In this document: in pieces, positions 9,742 to 30,200 of the stretch
Layout: each line of letters starts with the position of its first letter
How positions within the stretch are numbered: the stretch's first letter is position 1
Source of the DNA: Owenia fusiformis
Taxonomy: Eukaryota > Annelida > Polychaeta > Sabellida > Oweniidae
DNA: 64,000 nucleotides
Direction of reading: 5' to 3'
Assembly (NCBI GenBank): GCA_903813345.2
Contig: CAIIXF020000003.1
Span: 18,430,931-18,494,930, forward strand
The notes under the pieces: generated by a model
Databases searched by the model: none
What the model saw: the letters and a program-made list of their open reading frames with translations, nothing else
Told to the model about the DNA's origin: nothing
Translations under genes and position numbers: made by a program

Positions 9742-12470
9742 ATACCAGGATTTCAATTCATGGTTTGGTTCTAACTATACGTATTTTTTATATATTAACA
9801 ATACCACGAACTCGTGATAGCATTTACATTCATTAGTTTTATTATGTCTATTTAATACTGGTTTCATGATCCATCTGGCTATGATTGAAGTAAAAAGTAA
9901 TGAACTTTATAATGATTACTACGTGACAGATTCTCGAGGCCAATGCTGCAATGAAAAAAATACTATTCAAATCATTTAATTGAAATGGTCATGAGTTTGA
10001 CATTTAATTTTAATGCAATAATTCAAATACCATCTTCAGACCGGGTTGACGTCCTAGGGTCCGCGCGTTATGCCGAAACCCATTGTACCGAAAAACATAA
10101 TCAATACCGACGCATATTGTGCAAAAGAGTTTTCTTGCGTGACTTGTAAAGTATATTTCTGCTTGCAACCTTAAAAGAGACATTGCAAATGACAAAACAG
10201 CGAATATATATATTTATTTGGCATGGCATTTTATTTGCTTCTTTATACATTAAATTCAAATATTTTCGATATATGGAATATTTACATTCGCTAAATCAAT
10301 TTTCCATTCGGTAAAAAAACATTTATATATATTTGTTAAAGCGAATTAAGTTTTCAAAATAGTCAATGGATTAAATCACTTAATACTATGTGCATTAATT
10401 ACATGTTTTATTCGTTAAGAGTAACACATTATATGCGCAATATCGAATTTGTATTTGAACCCTACCGAACGTTTGTCTTTATTTAACAAATAATTTATTT
10501 CTATAACACAGTTAATGCATTTACCGAAAGCAAATTTGCTATTTACCGAATACAATAAAGCAATATTCGACAACTTTCGTTGTTGTTCGATATTTTGTCA
10601 CGTGGCCTCGAGTTTTGTATTCTACATCGTTTTCATTCTCTCACAGATTTCAATGTTTATGGCAAATCCTGGTGGTAGTTACGATCCCGGGTTACGATGA
10701 AGATCTATACAGTTGAGTAGCATTGGAACAGCCATTTTTTCTTAGGGAAGCGCGCCTGAGGAGGTGAGGACATTCGTGTTGATTTCAAAAATGGCGGACT
10801 TCAAATATATCACGTGATTGAAAGTCTCGTAAAGTATTGAAATGGTGAAATCAAGTAATCGTTAATCAAATGGAGAAATAAAAATTTAACTAATAAGCAG
10901 GTTTATTCTAAAACAGATATTTGAGCATTTATTTCATTATTTTAGATAATTCTTATTTTGCAAATTATATGTTTATTTTCTTGTCAATGAATATTTTTTA
11001 TTTTTATAATAGTAATACTAATAACACTTTAGTGATGATCAAGTGCATTATTGTCATAAAAATGTATGATGAAAGTAAATTTGCACACTATGATGACTTG
11101 CGATAAAAAACAATTATGACAGACACGCAACATCAATAAGTTACATTAATATCTTAAAATCATATCATAAAAGTGTCAGGTATAATCTGCTTCAAGACCC
11201 GGCTGCGCTGATCTTTTGAAAAGAAGTTAAATACCCTTTTACTAAGAATGAGTATAATGAAACAACATTCCATTGTAATCACAATTATTACACACAACTA
11301 GAATACTGGAATAGCCTACAATATACTTTCTATAGTAACAAATTTAATTGTGACCCTATATAAAATTAGCCAAATTGTTTAAATTTATAATAACATGCTA
11401 GTCAGCTTGTACCATCAATAAAAAACCTTTTGCTGTAATTATCCAAAAATTACTCATGTAGAAAGTGAAATAATTTAATACGGTGATACTGCTTAATAGG
11501 TGAGGAATTAGGTACGAAGGTCTATTGATGATGCAAGATTTAGACTATACATTATGAATTAAAACTATTTTTAGTATTAGTATTATTTAAGATCACAAAT
11601 GTTTTCTACTTTCCCCTTATTTTCCCCAAACCATGCGATATTTAAATAAACAAGATACTAGTAAATGAATTTGGCATACAGTGTATATACATGCACTTCA
11701 ATTTGAGAATATATTCATTTCCAGTTTCTTTTGAGAAAATATGTATTTTTCTACAAAATACGAACCTCATGCCTCACAGCCTAGCTACATCCTTGTCCTT
11801 AAACTGATTTTGCAAATTGAACCTTCTACTTCAATAACACATATATGGCTTCCAAGGCCTTGCTAAAATGTGCTAAACGTTGCTACTCCATCTATAGATT
11901 TAATCAATTGTAGTATCCATGATGTGCCCATTTCCTTATTGCCCAATAAAATGATACATTTATTATGATAGATTATTGGAGTATGAGTTACTTATCTCTT
12001 CCAAAGGCTAGCTGATCTATGTAGCCAGCAGCCAGCGTTTGAAAGAGAGTTTACAGAAATGTTGGAACAATTCAATTCACTAATTTGAATCACTTCTCCA
12101 CTTGTTCACATGTTACATAAACTTTTCAAGGAAACAGGGATTTTCATGAAATTCCTTGATATTTTGTTGTTTTTCCCAAACAGATTTTTTCCTTGACCAT
12201 TTTACAGTTTTAGCTCTCTTTGAAGCAATTTTAAAATTCCTAAACCAGGGAGAGATTCACCCTTCAAGATCAGTCTTCCTCGAGAAGAGAACTGAAATAC
12301 TCTTGGACTGAGGAAGGAGGGGGAGGTTCTGCCTCCCCAATATTTCACTGGCTGAAGAAACTCTGCTGAATTTAAAATCTTTAGGTGATCCACAAGATGT
12401 TCAAAAGGTGGGGGTTAACATAATGTTAAGGATATTTTTCAGAAACTAACAGATCATTGACTAACAACAT
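9742..12470. other. Gene-poor AT-rich interval
   Basis: Frames are short and of simple composition; none has family resemblance or convincing splice sites. No array or tRNA was recognised. Confidence 0.45.
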
Positions 12471-12656
12471 TACAGTAGAAACTGTAAAGTGGATGACAGT
12501 ACCTCTTTAAGTGGAACACCACCCAAGTTGAACAGGGTTTTAAAGTCCTGCAGTCTATTGACTCCATGTTAATGAATCTCTGTAAGTGGTACACCTTGCA
12601 GGTCGAACACTTTTTTGTGGCCCCAAGGGCAATCCACTTACACAGTTTCTACTGTA
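12471..12656. repeat. pogo/Tigger-type MITE, copy 2
   Basis: Inverted ends CAGTAGAAACTGT and ACAGTTTCTACTG bound 12473-12654, flanked by TA on both sides. Internal phrases such as GTGGAACACC and GTCGAACAC match the layout of copies 1 and 3. Confidence 0.78.
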
Positions 12657-14603
12657 TTTCCACCTATCAATGAAATCAAATATTTTTTTCTGTATTGTAT
12701 TGTTCTGTATATTCTGTATTGTTTTTACTGTAGTGGAAAAAACAAACTACCAGACATATTTTTTGTAAACCCATAATCCAGTGCCAATTTTCGCTGACAC
12801 ATGGGCTAAAAATAGTTACCTGACTCAAGGTTAATGGCACATTCTTTATAAAATAACTAAAATACTAAGATATTCCCATAATGTCAATATGTAACAATAA
12901 CATTATTAATGTCTTACTCAGCAGTATAACTCTTGTACATATAATGTATATGTACATTGTATGAAGCTTAATTCACCTAAATACCAATGGTTCTGTTAAA
13001 TGTCACTTGAAATCATCATCATTTGTATCATCCAGCCTTAGGTTTTGTCTGTCTAAAATGCACTTGACTAATACTCTCAATCCATATGGTCAATGTAGTG
13101 TGCATAAATGTATGCTCAATCATCAAAACATACATGTACCACAGACTTACACAGACTTATAAGTCCATGTATATACACTGTAATTAAATATACTGCCCCA
13201 TATGATAGAGCTATCACAACATGGTTATCACATCAGTTTGAGCAAGAGGCCTACATCATTGTTTGTGCCTTAACTTAGTCTATAGTCTTATAGCCCAGAT
13301 GTTCATAATGGAGTTCCTTGTCACATTGTGCTAAATACAACACTTCAAGGCCTTCAATTTAGTGATGTAAAAATACGAGATCATACCGCTAAATACAACA
13401 CATCCATTTCCAGGCCTTCAATTTAGTGGAGTAAAAACAAATGTCACATCCTACATGTACTTTACAGTCCATCTGTCATGAAATCCATGGCAGGAACCAA
13501 CAGCTTGTCTTGTTTACAAATATGTGTTCATGTGTATCCATTACTATCCAATATACATTTATTGTGTTGTGCTGACCCTGAGAAACTATCCTGTATATTA
13601 TGGGTTGAATGCTACTCATATCGAACTTTACGCTGCCTTTTCCTTTGTATAGGAGCATCACGTTCATGTTTTCCATGAACTCCATTCCCATTTCCATTGC
13701 TGCCCATCAGTTCCTTGATGAATTTGAACCGCACTAAAAAGAGTTTCCATACTAGACACCAACCTGAAAATAGCGGTAAATATAAAATGTATAGGCTGGA
13801 ATCTTCCTTACTGGGTCAGGGTGGGTTGTCAAAGTTGAGGATGCCAGTTCAAAATTGTTATTGGTCAAATGAAAATCTGGTATCTATGATAATGGCCTAA
13901 GGCTGTAAGGTGACGATCATGTAACTCTAGAAAACTTACTTGCAGGGAAGTCTCAAATAATTTTGAGAACAGTGAGATTTCTTACATTTTTATGTCTGGG
14001 ATGTACAGTTATAAATATCAAGGGGTCTGCCATACTTCAATAAGCTACATAATGTATACACAGCGAAATTGTCTCCTTTTCCGGAGGTTTTGAAACTGTA
14101 ATATGAAAATGAACCTTCTTTAGTATTTTTCATCATCAGATAAAGACACTGTAGGGATATTTTCAAATGAATGTACACATACTCTGCACATGATACTGAT
14201 AGACTAAGCAATAGCGAATTCAAAAGATTTGAACTTATATCTTGATGACTTCTTGTGTTTCGAATTTTTTGTTTGGTATACCAAAAGTTGTGATCCAAAT
14301 TTTGTAGTGAAAAAATTGTGGATTTTATTTTTAAGTTTGCAATCATGACATGACTGCTGAGTGTAGCGCTGTATTCATTAGTAGTACACCACCACGGGAA
14401 CGCAAGTTGAGCAAAACGAGTAGTCAGGGAGTTTGGGTTCTTCCCCCAGAAATTTTTGAAGTTTGCGCCTGTGTGTACCAGGCGCTACCTGAGACATTTT
14501 ATGTTAGTCTCAGGCGCTACACTCACGGTATTGAGATCAGACCCTGGAAACCAGTTCTCCTTGATCATTTTATTCATGATGAGTAGTTCACAGGAAGTTG
14601 TGT
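12657..14603. other. Gene-poor interval with a small tandem duplication
   Basis: A segment of about 58 bp containing GCTAAATACAACAC and GGCCTTCAATTTAGTG occurs twice in tandem around 13330-13436. No coding exon was recognised on either strand. Confidence 0.4.
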
Positions 14604-14710
14604 CAAGTCCTTTAAGTGTCTCTATGGGGTTCTTTGAGGGTCCTCACGCTCAGTACATTATAAATAATGTAGTGAGCATGAGGACCCAAAGAAGCCCAAA
14701 AAGGACTTGA
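14604..14710. repeat. Foldback (stem-loop) repeat
   Basis: Imperfect inverted arms of about 50 bp run from AAGTCCTTT to AAAGGACTT with a short AT loop (ACATTATAAATAATGT). It looks like a miniature inverted-repeat element; no target duplication is obvious. Confidence 0.55.
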
Positions 14711-15161
14711 TCTTTTCCTTTCTGTGGAACAGCTGTGTATCCTCAAGTCTTTGAGTCACGGATCCTTAGCCAGATCCAGATCCAGTCCCCATTGGTGTAG
14801 AAGGCTCAACAAAATTATGAGTAAATTCATTGAGCCTTGAGACTAATATCCTCCGATCAAAGGGCTTCAAAATCCAGAATACATTCTTTTTACCCCCTGC
14901 GATAAGCAGTTAACATTTCCCCGATTAAGAACTCGCAATCTGATTTGGCCGTCGCAACACATGTTGCGACATAAATCATGTATAAGTCATTGCGCATAAT
15001 TAGATCACTTGATTCAGTTTAATCGGGCGCTCTCAAATTGGTTGTAGCAGGGGGAAGAAGCAGGTACGGATTCTGTACACCTGCTTAGGAGGATGTGAGG
15101 CCATGGGATTTTGAAAGCCCATGGTGAGGCTAATGGGAAGATGAATCTGGCCGAGGATCGT

Positions 15162-15275
15162 GTCTTGAATCAACCACAGATGGCATAGTTTTTATTAGGA
15201 AAAAGATCCTAAATAAATACAAATGTAGGCTAGTTTCCTAAGAAAAATTCTGCCATCTGTGGAATCAACTCAGAC
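15162..15275. repeat. Short inverted-repeat element upstream of PSMB5
   Basis: The arms pair CCACAGATGGCA with TGCCATCTGTGG, and the pairing extends imperfectly to about 40 bp, around a loop of roughly 20-30 bp. It lies about 160 bp upstream of the presumed PSMB5 promoter. Confidence 0.5.
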
Positions 15276-15429
15276 TAAAAAAATCAGAAAAAAGTATGAT
15301 CTATCAAAAAATCCGACACATAGGAGCAATACTCAAATAACTAGAATTATACTTACAAAATAATATAAAGCAAATAACTATGGATATGGACACAATCACT
15401 AAAAATATCGACAAAAACAAATCTTTCAT

Positions 15430-15528
15430 CTTTCCTTTCTTCCGGAAGTTGACGTTTCTACGGACTGAATAAATTTATAAGCCAATCAAAATTCGCCAAA
15501 CCTTTTGGCTCCGTAAATATTAAACAAA
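15430..15528 (+). promoter_or_regulatory. Presumed PSMB5 core promoter and 5' leader
   Basis: A palindromic ETS/GABP-type site CTTCCGGAAG lies at 15439-15448, followed by TTGACG, and a CCAAT box (GCCAATCA) lies at 15481-15488, about 45 bp before the ATG. ETS plus NF-Y sites without a strong TATA box are usual for housekeeping genes. Transcription start is inferred, not seen. Confidence 0.5.
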
Positions 15529-22853
<7,325 letters not shown>

Positions 22854-23109
22854 AACTTTATATGGAAATGATAGATATTCAACCTAAGGATCACATGAAT
22901 AGATGGATTAGAAGACTTATAGACAAAGTGGACTTTGACCTGTTATGTATTGATATTCAAAAACAGGATTGTATCAGTTTTAGAGTACTGGAATGTATCT
23001 TGAATGATTGACAGGATTTTCTATTGGCTAGTGCATAGTCAACAACTCATTGCCAAGTTTTATATTGTCACTCACTGTATACATTTAAATATGGATGAAA
23101 TCCATGGTA

Positions 23110-23115
23110 AATAAA
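23110..23115 (+). terminator. PSMB5 poly(A) signal
   Basis: AATAAA lies 257 bases after the exon 7b stop and is the first clear hexamer in the 3' region. Confidence 0.6.
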
Positions 23116-24127
23116 GCCAGATACCATACTTGATGTGTTAAATCTATGTGTTTTTAAAGCAGTGTGTCATACTAGGCCTTGGAACTTGAATGATACTTGT
23201 AGTTATATCCAGTCTTAAAGAAATGTCCAGTGCTTGACAAGAGAAAATCGAAGATATCTCGCTCTGTTTTTTTTTAGATAATCTAGTCCATATTTAGATT
23301 TTCTAGTCCAGTACTTTACATCATAGAAGCATAGAGCAGAGATTCACTTCTTATTTACCATTCTGACCAATTGCTCCCCATAGATGATCCATTTCAGTGC
23401 TCGCAGCATTTGGTTTTGAAAGCTGATTCATTTCATAAAAAGAGACTTTCTTGCACTTTGGAAAACTGCTATATTGTCATGATTGTCTTTTGCAACAAAA
23501 CCGTTCATCAATTAGTTAATATTTTTACTCTATTTCTCAGGTTTTAACACTGCATAATAATGTCCCCCAAAAATATTTTTGTAGTGAACTAAACGTAAAT
23601 ACAATCGTATGCATTGAACACCACAATGAAATATGCGTATTTGATTTTATTGGCTACAATTTTCTGATAGAATGGGATATATCCATCTTGATCCATCGAG
23701 GTATTTCATGATGGAATACACTGGGTTAACAGTATGGCATATATCACAGCTGGTTCCAAATTGTGGACCGTAACTAAATTCACCTAAAAAATTGTCTAAT
23801 AACTAATTGTCCGTTATAAATCCTTCTTATCATAAGCTTCTGGTGATAGAAACAATGTTTATGAAAAATCAATGCCATCCACGTACCCTTAGTTTATCTT
23901 CCACCCTGAACTTAAACACATTTTTCATTAAGATATCCCTAAACATGTACTTATGCCAGTTTGAAATAAACTGCACAGTCGATTGCATTTATGCAAGTTT
24001 GAAATCAATTGTACAAATATGATTGCTACCTCGCCAGCGAATATTCATGAAATCAATGTATTAATAATCAACAATCTGTATTTTTATCGTACCATTGGGT
24101 TCTATATTGTGATCAATTTGCCAGGCG
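23116..24127. other. Intergenic region 3' of PSMB5
   Basis: No exon, repeat array or RNA gene was recognised here. Confidence 0.4.
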
Positions 24128-24356
24128 GGCGGCGTATGAAAGTTTAGAACTGATTAGTTTTTGGGCATTCTGATCTGTGCAAATGTTAAGGCGGCCATTT
24201 TAGATTTTTGTCCTAAAATCTTGTGTCGAGGCTTGTCGAAAGGTTTCCAGCCAAACCGTTGGAAGGATTCATCTAAGGTATGTTTCTACGTATAAAAATT
24301 TAAAACTGATTTGCTTTTGGTTTTCTTGTTAAATTTTAAGGCGCATGCCTAACCAT

Positions 24357-25924
24357 CGTCACCGTACAGCGTCAAAAATAGCGGAGTACAGTTTTTTTTG
24401 TACGGTGACGCAAATCGACTGCTTTGAAGCAAAAACTATGACAAGGTATGAGGTTCCATATCCATCCGCCAAAAGGTATGACCCCTATATAGTCCATTAA
24501 AAAACTTGTGGTTTTGTTCTAAATAACGCCATAGTTGCCACTATTTGGTATCAAAATAAAGAGGAGGAGTTCAACTTTCATTTGAATTACGAAAATAGCG
24601 ATGTAGGTCGTGAGCGTGTTTACTACGCGTTTGCCCGTCATCTCAGAATTGAGGAAATGGTAGCAAAGGCGAGTTACAATAAATGGACGCTGATACTCAA
24701 AAAGTAACCTGACTCCCTATAATTTGATGTAGATCAATCGAACCCCTATATGAACAGGTACATTTTGATATATAACACTATGGGGGTAAGCGTTTTATAG
24801 TTGATCAGGAACGCCGTGCAAAGTATTGTTCTGAATTTTCGAATTTGGTGTTGGATTACGGTACTCATACCACAAGGGTTCTAAAAAATCAATTTGATGA
24901 AAACAAACACGACTTTATGTGGATTAAAAACAGCATTCTCTTAGAAAGGGTTTAACTTTCTAATTATGATAAACGTTTTACGAGCACTGTTCGGATTTTT
25001 TATGAGTGAATCGGCTCACATAATCGACCCAAGTGAAAAAGGTTGTTTTTTCACATTTCTTTTGGATATTATTTTCCCTGCCGTCTGAAAGTATGGATTA
25101 TTTTTATGAGAATATGTAATTGTTAACTACAGATTTTAGAACGGGCGAAGATTCAGCAAATAATAAGGTTCTGGGCCGATATGAATTTCTACACAAAAAC
25201 TTATAGAATCTTAAGTTAATACTGACATCATATATTACACTTCATAAATTCTAAGGAATCGTCACCGTACAGCAGTACAACATTGTCTTATGACACTTTT
25301 GGTAGAAGTCGTCCATTTTGAAAAATGGCCACCATTTTGAAAAATGGCCGCCATTTTAACGTATTTTACTATATCTCGAAAAGTAGTGGAGCGATTTTGT
25401 TCATATTTGGTATGTGAATACTTTATGGTACATGATACATCGGCCATTTTGAAAATGTGTGTTATTTTACATTTTGTATTTGAAGTAATAGAGTGACTTT
25501 GTGCATAATTGAAATGTGAATACTCATAAGCATTGCATACTGTCTAATGACATTTAGAGTAGTAGGCGGCCATTTAAAAAAAATGGCCACCATTTATATG
25601 TACGTGTGTGCGATTTTTTGAAAAATTTATAGGTGGCTACTTAAAAGCATATTAATTCTTCTGATGACAACTTGGCTAGTTAGCAACCATTTTGAAAATG
25701 GTGGCCTTACTTATGTGTGTTATTTTATGATATTTGCTGTATATTTGTAAAAATGCCAGCCATTTCTGTTCGATGGGATTTGCTACGCTTTGGCGTTGCC
25801 GTTGTTCTGGTTTTCATCTAATTATTTTTTTAACCCCTCATTATAGTTTTTGCCTCAACTCAGTTAATTTTCGTCACCGTACAGAAAACTGTACTCCTGT
25901 ATTTTTTGACGCTATACAGTGACG
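24357..25924. mobile_element. Element whose two ends are inverted copies of a palindrome
   Basis: The left end (24357-24410) opens CGTCACCGTACAG and closes with the reverse, TGTACGGTGACG. The right end (25872-25924) is the reverse complement of the whole left end with a few changes. A third partial copy (CGTCACCGTACAG) lies at 25260. The interior has repeated GGCCACCATTTTGAAAAAT-type motifs (25310-25700) and contains the MITE at 24445. No transposase or clear target duplication is visible, so the mobile nature is inferred from the ends. Confidence 0.55.
24441..24875. repeat. Solo GGTATGAG MITE with ACAA target duplication
   Basis: The element at 24445-24871 (427 bp) has the same ends and subterminal sequence as the MITEs of the array at 576-4261, with small internal deletions. 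ACAA flanks both sides. This independent insertion fixes the element boundaries and the 4-bp duplication. Confidence 0.88.
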
Positions 25925-26515
25925 CCTGCTTACGCGATTGGAAAAGATGCTGTCCCCTTACGCGATTGTTAGGCGTGAGGCGGCCATTTTGGATTTTCCA
26001 TCCTAAAATCTTGTCTGTCGAGGCGTGTCTAAAGGATTCCAGTCAAACCGTTTCATTAATTCGTCTCAAATTTTCAGGGATGTTTCTACGTATGAAAGTT
26101 TAGAACTGATTCGTTTTAAAATTTCCGTCCTAAAACCTTGTCTGTCGAAGCTTGTTTAGTCTACAGGTCTCCAGCCAAACCGTTTCATGGATTCATCTGC
26201 ATTTTTTAGGGATGCATTTCTACGTATAAAAGTTTAGAACTGATTCGTTTTCGGGCATTCTGGTTAAGTGTAAAGGTAGCCATTTTGAATTTTCCGTCCC
26301 AAAACTGTTGAAGCTTTTCTAAAGGTTTCTATCAAACCGTTTCAGGGATTCATCTGAAATTTTCAGGAATGTTTCTACATATCAACGTTTAGAACTGATT
26401 AGTTTTTAGGCATACTTGGTAAATGTTAAGTCAGCCATTTTGGATTTTCTGTCCTAAAATTTTGTCTGTCAAGGTTTGTCTAAAGGATTCCGGCCAAACT
26501 AGAATTTTCAGATCA

Positions 26516-27211
26516 ATCCATAAAACGGTCTTTGGTGTATTAATTCTTTTTCATATCTAATAAATATTTTATTAAATATTATTTATGTTCAATGGTGCGA
26601 TATTGTTAACCATGCACGTGTCTTGTTTTCATTTTGATCATTAATAAAAACACAAATAAAGTGATTTGGACGGTTTGGAAGATATTTATTGAATCCTTTT
26701 GTTAGCCAAAATTACAATTTTATTTTAAACTTGACGAGAACTGCAAACTCCATACTATCTGTACTTTTGTATAACAACATCAAACTCAGGGCTTGGAAGA
26801 AACGAAACATGATGAGAAGTCAAATAAAAAATTGATGAAACACTCATCATAACTTGCATAACTTATAGAGTGAACAATGAAAATAATAATTTTGCGGTTT
26901 CTATCACTCAGATCCACCTAATCCATTCAGTCATTGATGCTTACAAGACATCTTGATGATATAGAAACGTACAGGGTTGTAGCTAGTATCGGAATAGGCG
27001 ATCGAGACAGAAGTGTAAAATAGTTATATCATACTATTTACAAGTACTTATTAGTCTTCATTTCTACATTTTTAGTTGGAAAACGTATGGATGAATATAT
27101 TTCTGTAATATTTGCCCAACCCGCATATACGCCTGGATACACTCAGTCATCCATGAACTTATAAACATGGGAAACAATATTTTATGAAGATAAAGATCGT
27201 GTCAAAAGTGA
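26516..27211. other. Intergenic / 3' flank of the TPR gene
   Basis: AT-rich sequence with several possible minus-strand poly(A) hexamers (for example AATAAA read from 27217 to 27212, just after the stop). Nothing else was recognised. Confidence 0.4.
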
Positions 27212-27222
27212 TTTATTACACG

Positions 27223-30200
27223 TTACTTTAATTCTAAAGATTTCATCGCACAGGCAATATCTATACATTTATCTACATCGTTTCTTGATTTATAGATCTT
27301 CAGCATTGTATCATAGGCCTGTTTCACCCAAATTTCAAGTCTTTTGTGTTTACATATTTGCGACATTTTTATTCCTTGTTCTAAATTTCTCAAGGCAGCC
27401 TCTGGTTTATTTAAGTTTTCATAGATTAGTCCAATCATTAGTAACACTTCAGCCTTCAGGTGATGAGGGTCATCCTTGAACATTGACTTCAAGATTCGAT
27501 CTGCTTCAAATAAGTGTACAAGTCTGGGTTTCGTCTCCCCGATTTTTGCCAAGCCGATGTGAGAGATAGCTATGTCCTTGTGTCGAGAATCTCGATAGAC
27601 CTCCTTTTGCATTTTCAAACCCATTTCATAATATTTTTGTGCAGATGCAATCTCTCCGATATCATGATGGATAACACCCATGCCATGCAGTGCATTTGCT
27701 ACATCCATGTTTGGGGAATCCTTGTGGACACGCTTTAATATTTGGTAGGCTTCTTCAAAATTTAGTTTTGCATCCTGATATTTCTTCATACTAATGAATG
27801 CGATGGCAATACATTTGAACACTCCTGCAATATCAGTATGATAACGACCTTGGTATACCTTTTCGTATATCTCTTTAGACTTTTGATGCCATATCAAAGC
27901 AATTTCTGGCGAGCCATTCTCCCTGTGGACTTCCCCAATGAGCGTCATGGTGGTGGCGATAATAGGATTGGGTCTTTCTTGGAAAATCAATTTTAACATT
28001 TTTAATGCCATTTCATGATTGTTAAGTGCACTCTCGTAATCCTTCTTGATTCTATAAAGAGTTCCGATCTTGTTCAATATACTTGCTGTTGTTGGATGTG
28101 GCCTATTTTGATTTGACGCGTTATTCATCTCATAAGCTTTTCGGTAACTGTCCATTGCTTCAACATGCCTATTTGTGTCCTCAAGCACTAGACCCACCAT
28201 TAAGAATGTAGCAGCAATCCTTTCATTAGGGATGTTGTGATAAACTTCCTGATACATTTTGATGGTTTTCTGGCAATATGCTAATGCTTTAGGAAAGTCT
28301 TGTAGTCCATGCCAACTTATTGCCATGTCATGGTATATCATTGCCTTCAGTATATGAGGAACATCTTTCATGATGTCATTTATTATTTCGAGGCCCTCCT
28401 GAAAGTATATTTGAGCTTGCTGGTAATTTCTCGTTTCTCGGTAAATATGTCCAAGAGTATATAAGGAATAAACCACATCTAAACATGGTTTATTTTGGTT
28501 AATCCTTTTGTCTTCCTCTAAAGCCATTTGTGAGATCCTTATTGCTTCCTCCGAATTTCCAATGTGCTGCGATAATACAGCCCTGCTATGCAATATTTTT
28601 CGAATTCGTGGATGCGACCTAAATCCCTTATATGTTAGATCATATGCCTGCTGTGTGAAGTTGAAGGCGTATGAAAATTCTCTTCTTTTTATGTAAATGT
28701 CACCAATAGTATGGCACAGGTTTGCGAACAATGCTATATTACTACCGTGAATGGTATTTTGTGATACATCATATGCTTTGTGTAGATAATGCAGAGCATC
28801 TGTATCTTTTCCCATGCTTTGAAGCATACACCCTATTCCGTACCAGATCTCGAAAAGTAATTCTTTGTTATTGTCTTTTAAAGCCTCTTCTTCTCCCTTA
28901 AAGAGTGCTTCCAATGCAAGGTCAAAGTAATTCATGTGCTTATGAATCATTGCTTTCATCGAACTACTATTGTCAAAGTACCTAGGGAAGATAAGATCAA
29001 ATGCTTGGTTAGGTATTTGTCTGTAGCATATATCTTCGAACCATAGTGTGAATGTGAACAAAAACCGGTAGACAGCAGTGTAATCACGTACAGAGAGTGA
29101 CTCTCCTGTCGAATCTTCCAATGATTTTGTAAACGAAATCAGCTCATGTTGCCGATTCTTTTTCGCGTACACACTGTGTCTAAGGTTGATGGCAATGCAC
29201 ACCATGATTTTCAGATCTTGAGCAGCAGACTCTGAGATTTTCTTAACTTCAACCAGTTCATCTAATATATCTAATGGACAAGTAGATGATAACCCATGAA
29301 TCAATTTTAGTGAGTTTATAGACATTGTTGCAAAGCGATAAATGTCTTTTTTTGCACTGAGAACCATGTTTAGTGAACCAAGAAGAGTTTTCTGTTGTTC
29401 TTTCAGTGCATCGTCAATGAATGTCTGGATTCCTCTGAACCTGGCGACAGTCATAGTGGGATCCTGCATTGATGGTGATTGTAAGATTGCGTTAACGGTC
29501 TTGTTATATTCATCGTATAATTCACCGTCGCCATCTATTAATGTTGTTGACATCAGTACATCTGCCAGGTGGTAACCTTCTTTCATGCATGCATCTTCTT
29601 TCTGCTGTGTAGCAAGTTCCCTGGCAGTCATGGTCAGTTCTAATGGCGGTTTGGTATCAGTCTCCCTCCTTCCCAGTGGAGTCTTGCTGGCCCAAGGCAT
29701 GGCACCATCAAAGCAAACCCCACTTGGTGTCACATCATCAAAGTACTCATTGTTTCTCAAACCTGCTGGCAGTTCTTTGTTGAAATCATTCAGGACTGGT
29801 ATACACAAGCTCGGAAGGATGGTTTCACCAAGGTTGATTAGTTTGATATGGAACAGGTGGGACAAGGTGCGGAAATAGGTCTTGGTGCTTGTGATTTCAT
29901 CCTCTGATTTGTTGGTATCATCGAATAGAATTGCGGATTCCAGATCTGACCATGCAGTGGCCTCTTGCCTTGCAAGTGACCCGAGACCTAATATGGCATA
30001 CTTGCAAGATGGCTTACCCAGTACTGCATAACAGTCATCAAGGAGCCCTCTGTAAAACTGTTTCAGTTTTTCCGTCAACTCATTGTAGAATTTCGCTGAT
30101 GCCTCGATAGTCTTGACTTCATCCTCCTTTTCCATATCAGCAGAACTCATGTCTACTTTCATGAAAACTTGTATATGGTCAGTTGAATTCCTTGAATATT

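Larger units (their letters stand above)
24128..26515. repeat. Diverged tandem repeat of about 120-190-bp units, interrupted by a transposon
   Basis: Recurring order: GTTTCTACGTATAAAAGTTT, AGAACTGATT, GGGCATTCT, GGCCATTTTGGATTTT, CCTAAAATCTTGTCTGTCGA, TCCAGCCAAACCG, GATTCATCT. About five units are seen, one before 24357 and four after 25925, at 75-90 percent visual similarity. The palindrome-ended element at 24357-25924 splits the array. Non-coding. Confidence 0.7.

Noticed and set aside
12202-12393. Minus-strand frame of 63 codons near the second pogo MITE
   Set aside because: No recognisable domain, no splice context, composition like surrounding non-coding DNA.
14475-14520. Apparent hairpin around CTGAGAC/GTCTCAG
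   Set aside because: Only about 8 bases pair well; not beyond chance in this length of DNA.
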